DNA of 64,000 nt from Molanna angustata (taxonomy: Eukaryota > Arthropoda > Insecta > Trichoptera > Molannidae), in contig OY754977.1 in NCBI GenBank assembly GCA_963576475.1, positions 30,112,172-30,176,171 of the forward strand. The letters run 5' to 3'. This document shows positions 57,363 to 64,000 of this stretch, in pieces. The notes under the pieces are model-generated. The model saw only the letters and a program-made list of their open reading frames with translations, ran no database searches and was not told where the DNA came from. Every line of letters starts with the position of its first letter. The stretch's first letter is position 1. The position numbers and the translations under genes were made by a program.

Positions 57363-58496
57363 TAGGGAATGCAATCCCGCAGGACGATGTCAATCCAGGT
57401 ATTTGCGGGACTGAACAATCTTAGTACCGCTGGATCCAGGTATTTGCGGGATCCAGCAGGGTGGACTTAGATATCTTATCAATCGTATAATAAAGACCTA
57501 ATTAATACCTCGATCTACCAACCTTGTTTTTAGAGTTTTAAATTTATACCTAATCAAACACGTTCTTTGGGACATTTTAAATGGTTTATTAACATACTTA
57601 CCTTTAGTTAGACATCGGTAAAGTTTGTCATAAATTGGCAAAGAATAAAATGAGACATAAATTTATATTACAAATTAAATTTAAATAATAACGTTCACAC
57701 GATAAACAATATTTTTGTACAATAAGCATCATAAGTTTAAACATTATTTTGGAAATAGCTTCGTAAAAAAGTTAAAGTATTGTGTCGTCTGATAAACGGC
57801 TTCTGATATTGGACACAAGGTAGCCAGTGGCTGAAAAAGCTCGTTCAGATTCCACGCTGGTTGGCACAATAGTCATTTGCGCATTGTAAGTGAATGGAAG
57901 GTATGTGCCTTTCCACCGGACTCGAAATAATTCATTTCCTTCTTTATCAAAACCTCAATGTTGCTCATATTGCCAGATCTAGGTTGTTGGGCTGTTGATC
58001 TCGAACTCTTCATACTAATCAAAGTAAGTTTGAGTTCGTCTTAAAGTGACATTGGTGCTGCTGCTGCTGCGTATGTCTCCTGATTTGCGAGAGGAGTGTC
58101 GTCATCCTAAGGTTCATCAGCGTCAGCAGGAGCAGTGGCTTCTGCGTTGTTACCCATGTCCGTGTACTCTAGCCTTTCGACTATAGTTTTGATTGTCTTG
58201 CATATTAAACTTTTTGAAGGTAGACTAAATGTGTCATCAACATTAATAAATTGACTACTGTCTTCTTCGTACTTATATGGATCATGTAAGTATATAATAA
58301 AACCGCTGTCAAGTTAGTTCGCCGCTCTGAAATCCGTTTCCTCAACAAATCAACAAAGAGTAACACGTATGAATTACGCTTCTCTGTAATCCCGCCAGTC
58401 CAGCGGGATCCCGCAAAATTTTCGACCGAGATTAGTCCCGCAAAATGTCTGCGGGATCTCGGTATTTCGGGATCCCGTTTGGGATTGCATTCCCTA
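57363..58496 (-). mobile_element. hAT element (1,134 bp), TIR TAGGGAATGCAATCCC, 8-bp TSD
   Basis: The 16-bp TIRs are perfect: TAGGGAATGCAATCCC at 57363-57378 and its inverse at 58481-58496. CATGTAAC flanks both sides (57355-57362, 58497-58504). Subterminal GC-rich repeats (CAGGTATTTGCGGGAT occurs twice near 57395-57460, related words near 58390-58470) probably bind transposase. Internal deletion leaves only the transposase C-terminus. Confidence 0.95.
57780..58265 (-). pseudogene. hAT transposase C-terminal dimerisation region
   Basis: The minus strand reads VERLEYTDMGNNAEATAPAD, SRSTAQQPRSGNMSNIEVLI and KKEMNYFESGGKAHTF. After a frameshift near 57895 comes NAQMTIVPTSVESERAFSAT then GYLVSNIRSRLSDDTIL. 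The PTSVESERAFSATGYLVSxxRSRLSDD block is the hallmark hAT dimerisation motif. The catalytic DDE core is not present, so mobility required a helper. Confidence 0.9.
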
Positions 58497-58905
58497 CATG
58501 TAACACATTACATCCAACTGTTGATAGTATGTGTATAGTAAAAGAATACGTAAAAATCCATGTATTTTATAAATAAAAATAAATAAACGTACCAAACTAT
58601 GAACCCTAGCATCTAAATTATTGAATATTTTTAAGATATTTTGTTTTTTATATAAAAAATGTATGTCAGGCAAGACTTGTGTGAAGGTCAGTAGGTACTT
58701 TTTCCTCTCTCGAATATGTAAACAGCTTGATGGTATGTATGTATGGAGATTAAGTATCAAACTACTGAGATTCCCCGTAAGAAAAGTTCAAGATGCACTG
58801 CGATAGTGTATATGTTTTTATAGAAAATTAAATTATCTAGTTGGTTTTTCTGCGTTTTTCAATATTTAAGAAAAATGGGAAATAAAGTCAGTAAAAAACA
58901 CACAA

Positions 58906-59269
58906 ATTATTATAAAAAATATACATAAATATATGTTTTTAATTTGATGCCAAAAAGAATAGTGTTTGTAATCATTTTTATTGACTCACAAACAGCGAAG
59001 TGTATAATTTTATTTTAATATTATATTTATTACGCTGCAGTTTATCAATGTTGGAGATAGTTTTTTCAAGTCAAGTTTGTTCAAAATGCAGAAAAATATC
59101 AATAAACATTAGGTTTCCGTTGATTTAATTCACGTATAAAACTTTTTTAACGCACGTGATATTTATCTTAACTAACATGTAACTTCATCATGTATTAGGG
59201 TGTTTTAATAAATCATATTATATTCAATTACTAGATTCAGCGTTTTATGTTCTCTTAATTTCTCCCAAA
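58906..59269. other. Unassigned AT-rich interval
   Basis: No recognised signal. Confidence 0.4.
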
Positions 59270-59850
59270 TGTAAAACAAAATGTTTAATTTTGTTTTATA
59301 AAAGTCTGTACTTAACATCTATAAAACATATTGTCATATAAAAGGAATATAACAGGTTCATCGACAACTACATATTATGTTTTATAAAAGTTTTTGTTTT
59401 TCATTTATAAAACCAACTGTTGAATAATAGGTATATAAACATCACACTAATAATTTTATGTCGTATTGAAGTCATCCATAATACCACTATACAATCGTCT
59501 ATTAAAGTTTTTTCTAAAACGTTTATAGGCCAATAAGTTGTTTAGATGTGATAATAATACCCTTTTTATGACGATATTGTCTTTTTAAAAATCTTTATAC
59601 AACTGAAATGTTTTTACGACTTACAGATTTGTTAAGTTAACGTTTCGATTAAGACCATTATGTGATCCTTGTATAATTACGTTGCAAAAACGTTTATTGG
59701 ACGTTGCAATTAGACTATTTAGTTAGACGACTTAACCGTCAGATGTACAACGTCTATAAGACTAACAGAGTTAGTTAATAACCACTATAAAACTCCTATA
59801 CGACTAAAAGTCATAGGTATAACTCTTATTTATACGACTTGTTTGCTAGT
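59270..59850. repeat. Region of dispersed degenerate TTTATAAAA-type words
   Basis: Words of the form TTTATAAAAGT, TCTATAAAAC, ACGTTTAT and TATACGACT recur many times on both strands at irregular 25-45-bp spacing (e.g. 59297, 59322, 59378, 59410, 59517, 59748, 59787). It looks like a decayed internal-repeat array of an unidentified element. Confidence 0.45.
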
Positions 59851-59902
59851 TGGATTGTCTCTGGGGGAAACATAAAATTAAAATAGTCGCATCATTTCTA
59901 TC

Positions 59903-60125
59903 TTCGGCCTTCGTGGCTCAGTTGGTTAGGTATCTGACTACTGATCCAAGGGTCCCAGATTCGATTCCCGGTGGAGATACAGTTTTTAATTGTGTTTTAA
60001 GTCTGGCTCTGTGAGACGATTAATACCATAAGCAGATCGTAAGTCTCCAGAATGTGGCAGCTTGTTATTGGTGCATGTTAAATAATTATTTGACATTGTA
60101 CCTGTTAGTTGCCCGTGAAGCTACA
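59903..60125 (+). mobile_element. SINE2 copy d
   Basis: The head TCGGCCTTCGTGGCTCAGTT and B-box CAGATTCGATTCCCGGTGG are followed by the family body to ACCTGTTAGTTGCCCG. It has an extra AGCAGATC-type insertion before the AAGTCTCCAGAATG block. Confidence 0.9.
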
Positions 60126-60337
60126 TAAAATAAAAAGTTATAATATAATATTATGCTGATTATTTATTTAAATGTTTTATCAAATGACAGAACGAACGCG
60201 TATAATATCTGTCAAATGACAAATGTCAACCACGGTGGACGGTGCTGCCAGGACTTAAATTTTTAGATATTATTGGAGAGTTGCACGAAAAAAATATGAA
60301 TCCTTATGAAGAAGGGGTTGAACTTAACATTGTTTTT

Positions 60338-60895
60338 ACTCCTCACTACCCCAAGGGGATTTATGAATTCGCAATTTTTAAAGTAATTTTTTATTGCAGA
60401 TTATCAACTAGTATCATGCTGGGATTGCATTCTGAAAGTTTCATCACAATGTATCTGTGTGTGTGTGTGCTGTGTACTATAATATGCTACGTACGGCGTG
60501 TTTATTCTAGATTATCGATTATAGACTAAAGTGCTCATTCGATTATTTTCAAATTTTGCAAATTTGTATATCAAAAACTCGCATAGACCTCATTAGATTT
60601 TGAAGGATATCTGAATAGTGGTTCTCATTTTTTTTAACTGTCAAATATTTCAAAGTGACTCCCATGCTCAGGAAACTCGAAATTTGTTATTTTTATTTTC
60701 AAATTGCTAAAAGGGCACATCACTTAAATAAAATGTCATTAATAAATATCAATTTTTCATAATAATATATTTAAATAATAAAAGAATTAAACTCACTAAT
60801 TTCATAAAATTGCCGAAAACTTTCTATAGAAACTTTGAATACTCTATAGTGACTTGTTAGTGAGGAGTTTAGCGTTGGCCACAACCCACTCGTTT
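60338..60895 (+). repeat. HINE-B copy 5, reference copy (Helentron-like)
   Basis: The 5' terminal repeat ACTCCTCACTA is at 60338-60348 and its exact inverse TAGTGAGGAGT at 60858-60868. Five bases later comes a small stem-loop GTTG-GCCA-CAAC (60874-60885), then CCACTCGTTTTT. The internal TGTGTGTGTGTGCTGTGTAC patch and CATTAGATTTTGAAGGATAT block are family landmarks. A 95-residue open frame at 60242-60529 crosses the 5' boundary and is unlikely to be a gene. Confidence 0.75.
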
Positions 60896-61095
60896 TTCAT
60901 TGTTTTTAATATCATTATGCTCTACTGTACTGTTGGATATCCAAAATAAATAAATAAAATAAATCTACGACAGATGCGTGGGATCGTAGCATTCATCCGC
61001 AAATTGGTTCTACAGTGTGGAACATGACATGTAAGATGTTTGACTGGCGAACTGACCTTCCCGGGACCCGAATATTCACAAAACTGATAGTATAA
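60896..61095. other. Short unassigned spacer
   Basis: AATAAATAAATAAAATAAAT at 60945-60964 resembles a retroposon tail. The following 61000-61080 is less AT-rich without a known match. Confidence 0.35.
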
Positions 61096-62110
61096 CTAGT
61101 TACATGTAACACATGAGATCCAACTGTCGATGGCTATAGTATGTATAATTGAAGAATACGTACCAAACTATAAACACTTAAACACAAATTAATAAATATT
61201 TTAAGATATTTTGGTTTGTATGTCAGAATAGGATAGTATGGAGGTCAGTCTGTTTTTCCTACCCAGAATATATAAACAGCATGATGTACATATGTTTGTT
61301 GATTAAGTAGGTATCAAATTATTGAGTGAGAAATTGTGTAGTGTTTACTGCCTTACAAATTGTTTGAAACAATGTCGTCACTAAATTCTTCTTCTTCTTC
61401 GTTTAGTAGACCTAGTTGGTCTGTTCTTCAGAAACTATGCCTCCTGGGATGACGAAGTCCAGCTATCCTTCCATCTCTTGGGTGGTCTACCGGGTAGGCG
61501 GTGGCCATGAGAAGGAATTTCATTCGCCGCTATACATGCAAGTCTATCACTGTCCATCCTGGCTACGTGGTCCCTCCAATGTCTTCTTCTGGATCTACTC
61601 CACCGAACGATGCCCTGTATTCCACATGTTTTCCTTATTTGAACATTGTGAACACGATTTCGGAGAGTTTTACCCGTGATTGACCTAAGGACCTTCATCT
61701 CCGTTGTCACTAAATTCTATTTTTATAAAAATTGTTAAAAAAAGTTCGAGATGTACTACTACAATGTTCATTTTTTTTTAAAAGAAAATTAAATTTTCTA
61801 GTTGGGGTGTTTTGGCTTTTTTCAATATTTTTAAATACTTTGGAAACATAGGCAGTTAAGCACATAAATTTACTATAAGTAAAATGTTTTTCATAATAAA
61901 AAATGTTTGAGAAACTCTGTATTTTTTTTTTTTGAAACAACCGCTTTGAGATTTTGTATTTGTGTATATTTATAGCAATTTTCAGGGTTCTTCCTGATAT
62001 GGTTTTTGAGATATATGAAAAAATAAAGTAAAAATTCCCCCTGACTGAATCAAAAATTCAAAATTCTGAATATAAAAGTTTTGTAGGCCTAAATTTCTAC
62101 TTCTTACTGA
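61096..62110 (-). repeat. HINE-A copy 7, split by an RTE fragment
   Basis: CTAG (61096-61099), hairpin and TCCAACTGTCGAT (61119-61131) are intact. The sequence stops at GTCACTAAATTCT (61377-61389) and resumes at 61706 with the same 13 bp. The far part shares AAAAGTTTTGTAGGCCTA (62076-62093) with the long form at 44150. Confidence 0.8.
61390..61705 (-). pseudogene. RTE-like LINE RT C-terminus, inserted with 13-bp TSD
   Basis: The minus strand reads MTTEMKVLRSITGKTLRNRV, IRKTCGIQGIVRWSRSRRRH, WRDHVARMDSDRLACIAANE and LPGRPPKRWKDSWTSSSQEA, stop near 61433, then a GAA tail (CTT repeats 61387-61401). The frame is unbroken. The flanking GTCACTAAATTCT at both ends is a target duplication, so this is a clean 5'-truncated target-primed insertion. 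Confidence 0.93.
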
Positions 62111-62767
62111 AAGAGAAAGAAGTACAATTATAAAATGGCAAAACAACAATTATGAATTATAATAGGAAACACTAGAAAAAATCATGCAATTGTCTTCTTA
62201 ATGCCTACCCCACAAGGAACAGGTGACGATAAGGTATATTCTAATATTAATACCTAACCCGATCTCACTATTTCGCAATGTAACCCCACCCTAATCGCCC
62301 AAAGCAATCAATCATAGATGTTATCAACCCTCCTTGAATTTAAATTTAACCGGGAAATTTGCTTCCATCAGGAAGACGGTAGGTAAACATTCGACATACC
62401 TACGATTTTTTTACTTCCATCTACAACACTCGTGTTTCCTGCATAAAAAAATAGGTGACATTTGACGCTTTGAACAGAGAATTATCTTCAACCAATCGTC
62501 GAAGGGGTGCTCCACCAGCTATTTAATTAAATAAAAATGAAAACACTTTTTGATGTCAATATTTTCTAAGCCGGTTATTGATTACTGATTCAATATCCGG
62601 GTAATTCAATATCGCTAGTGTTGAACGAAGGTGTTCGAAATTTTGAAGCCAATCAGGAATTACCTATTGCTGGATTCTGCTTGCTTTATAAACTAGGTAC
62701 CTACATATAAAACGAAAGATAGTATACATAATTTTAATTAACTTTAGACTTCTTGTTTATACTTTTC
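62111..62767. other. Unassigned interval
   Basis: 62200-62400 is less AT-rich, with no recognised gene or repeat. Confidence 0.4.
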
Positions 62768-63672
62768 ACTCTCCTCACTATGAAATAGTGGTGAGTCATG
62801 ATTTCAAAATTTTGAAGCGTATTTTTTTTTCATCAATTTCTCAACGGGTATAATGTAGAGAGTGCACACAATGAGTTACGTCGTGATGTGTTTGTATGTA
62901 TGGCAAGTCCATAAACTTAGAGCTGATTAGTTTTCTATAGATATCCGTTAATTTCTTCTCTATGATTTCATCTGTCCAATTTTTCAAAATGCTCTCACGG
63001 TCTGCAAAATCGAGCTATTTTTATACTGTTTGAAATTTTGATACAATATAAATACACACCAAAAATGCATTCAAGGATTGTCAAAATTCAAAGGAAAAAA
63101 ACTATCGTTTGCCATATCAATGTGAAATAAATTTCATATTTGTATGAAAAAATGTATATAACAGAAGTAAAATAGCTTCTGTAAGGGAAAATTGAGTGAT
63201 CAACTTCATATTGATATTGTATGTGTCTCTATACACAAGTGTATTTTTACTCTCCACTTCTATCTTCCTCAAGGGGTAGGCAGTGAGAACCGAACACCGC
63301 ATTCTTCTATCTTGACACATACATTGCCTCATCAACATTGAACATTGATACACTGTCACATAAATGCTCATCTTGCTAGTAATGCAATTTAACTTAAAAT
63401 TTCTTAACAGGTTTCATGTAGAGAATACATACCTACTATGAGTTTCGTGACAATGTTTTTGTGTGTATGGTGTATTGTGAAAAATTTTGTTCTCTGGGAA
63501 TCTTATATTTGTTTAAGAATCTGATAGAAATGTACTTTATAAAAATGCTTTTTAAAAATCCAGAGATTGTCAACCTTTCAAGAAGAAAAAAATGAACGCT
63601 TACTATTTAGTGTTTGTAGTTTAGTGTTTGTAGTTTAGTGTTTGTAGTTTAGTGTTTGCTCCAACCCACTCG
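62768..63672 (+). repeat. HINE-B relative (B'), copy 2
   Basis: It starts CTCTCCTCACTATGAAATAG and ends GTTTGCTCCAACCCACTCG, i.e. a HINE-B-like plan. The interior matches copy 1 at 25598-26337 and includes the RTE-UTR-like module AGGGGTAGGCAGTGAGAACC (63269-63288). A 14-bp unit TTTAGTGTTTGTAG is repeated four times just before the end (63606-63660), amplifying the pre-hairpin sequence. Confidence 0.65.
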
Positions 63673-64000
63673 TTTTTCTTAGAGGTATTAAAAACAAATG
63701 GCGTATTTTTACGTGCATTATTTCTTTCTTCTTTGAGTTTGCGTTTCTAATATTATGAAACACTAATAAATAGTTCTTCCTCCAAATGTGTTGCGAATTT
63801 GTGAACTGTCTAATTACGAATTTATATTACATCGAATCAATAGTTTTGTACACCTGATCAATTGAACTGCTTCATGTGATTGCCTGAAAGGGATTTATTA
63901 CCTCAATTCGGAGACTATTCATCTTTGTCGCTTCTTGCTTTGATGGTGGTGAGAGTTGAAAACCATCGGCGAAAATCGAAGGCATTATTATTGTCAGACG
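63673..64000. other. Unassigned AT-rich interval at window end
   Basis: No recognised signal. Confidence 0.4.

Larger units (their letters stand above)
57345..58905 (-). repeat. HINE-A copy 6, split by a hAT element
   Basis: TTAGTTGCATGTAAC (57348-57362) resumes at 58497 as CATGTAACACATTACATCCA; removing 57363-58504 restores the family order. The far end fades at ~58905, and the 5' terminal repeat is not seen. Confidence 0.8.

Noticed and set aside
60242..60529. 95-residue frame with a plausible start (MLPGLKFLDIIGELHEKNMN)
   Set aside because: It crosses the HINE-B boundary, and the inner part is in frame in other HINE-B copies only as repeat sequence (e.g. 7197-7403).

Overview
The window reads as AT-rich intergenic DNA from an arthropod, most likely an insect. 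Recurrent GTAGGTA/TACCTAC words and the mix of tRNA-headed SINEs, RTE/Jockey/CR1-like LINEs, Helitron-type repeats and hAT/Tc1 elements fit a lepidopteran, but the order is inferred, not proven. I find no convincing host protein gene, rRNA or functional tRNA. Every recognisable coding stretch is a piece of a transposable element, and almost all are broken by truncation, frameshift or stop codon.

Layout. 1-1.2 kb: an RTE-like reverse transcriptase (RT) tail abutting a Penelope-like RT fragment. 1.7-8 kb: Helentron-like non-autonomous repeats of two families (called HINE-A and HINE-B here), one split by a SINE and one by a palindromic insertion with a 13-bp target duplication. 9.4-10.3 kb: a GTF2IRD2/ZBED-like hAT transposase fragment split by a SINE. 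10.4-15 kb: LINE 3' ends and SINEs. 18 kb: a 0.58-kb inverted repeat. 19.2-24.7 kb: two related hAT copies with 8-bp target duplications, one carrying two further insertions. 25.6-26.3 kb: a HINE-B relative. 27.8 kb: a GC-rich hairpin cluster. 28.9-34.4 kb: LINE ends, SINEs, a (CA)n-bearing HINE-A and an inverted copy of repeat X. 35.5 kb: a 21-bp minisatellite. 36.6-37.8 kb: an LTR-like block, a LINE end and another repeat X. 38.4-39.8 kb: a 1.38-kb near-perfect palindrome. 39.8-41.5 kb: two LINE RT fragments. 41.7-42.8 kb: a Helitron with about 455 bp of (TA)n. 43.7-54.9 kb: more LINE, HINE and SINE copies. 55.0-56.9 kb: a nearly complete but inactivated Tc1 element. 57.3-58.9 kb: a HINE-A split by a 1,134-bp hAT element. 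59.9-63.7 kb: SINE, HINE-B, a HINE-A split by an RTE fragment, and a HINE-B relative.

The most interesting signals are structural. (1) Five palindrome-linked loci share a hammerhead-like arrangement (CTGANGA, small stem-loop, GAAA, 4-base palindrome, T) whose stems differ in sequence but keep pairing. (2) Three copies of one LINE family carry a two-tier hairpin in the 3' UTR whose outer stem also covaries. (3) Both HINE families have the Helentron plan of a terminal repeat at one end and its inverse just before a stem-loop at the other, and HINE-A and the HINE-B relative carry a module resembling the 3' UTR of an RTE-like LINE in the same window. (4) Several nested insertions have readable target-site duplications, so the order of events can be reconstructed.

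Nothing here forms an operon or pathway. The elements are related by parasitism (SINE/LINE, autonomous/non-autonomous) and by nesting. All family names rest on reading motifs by eye.
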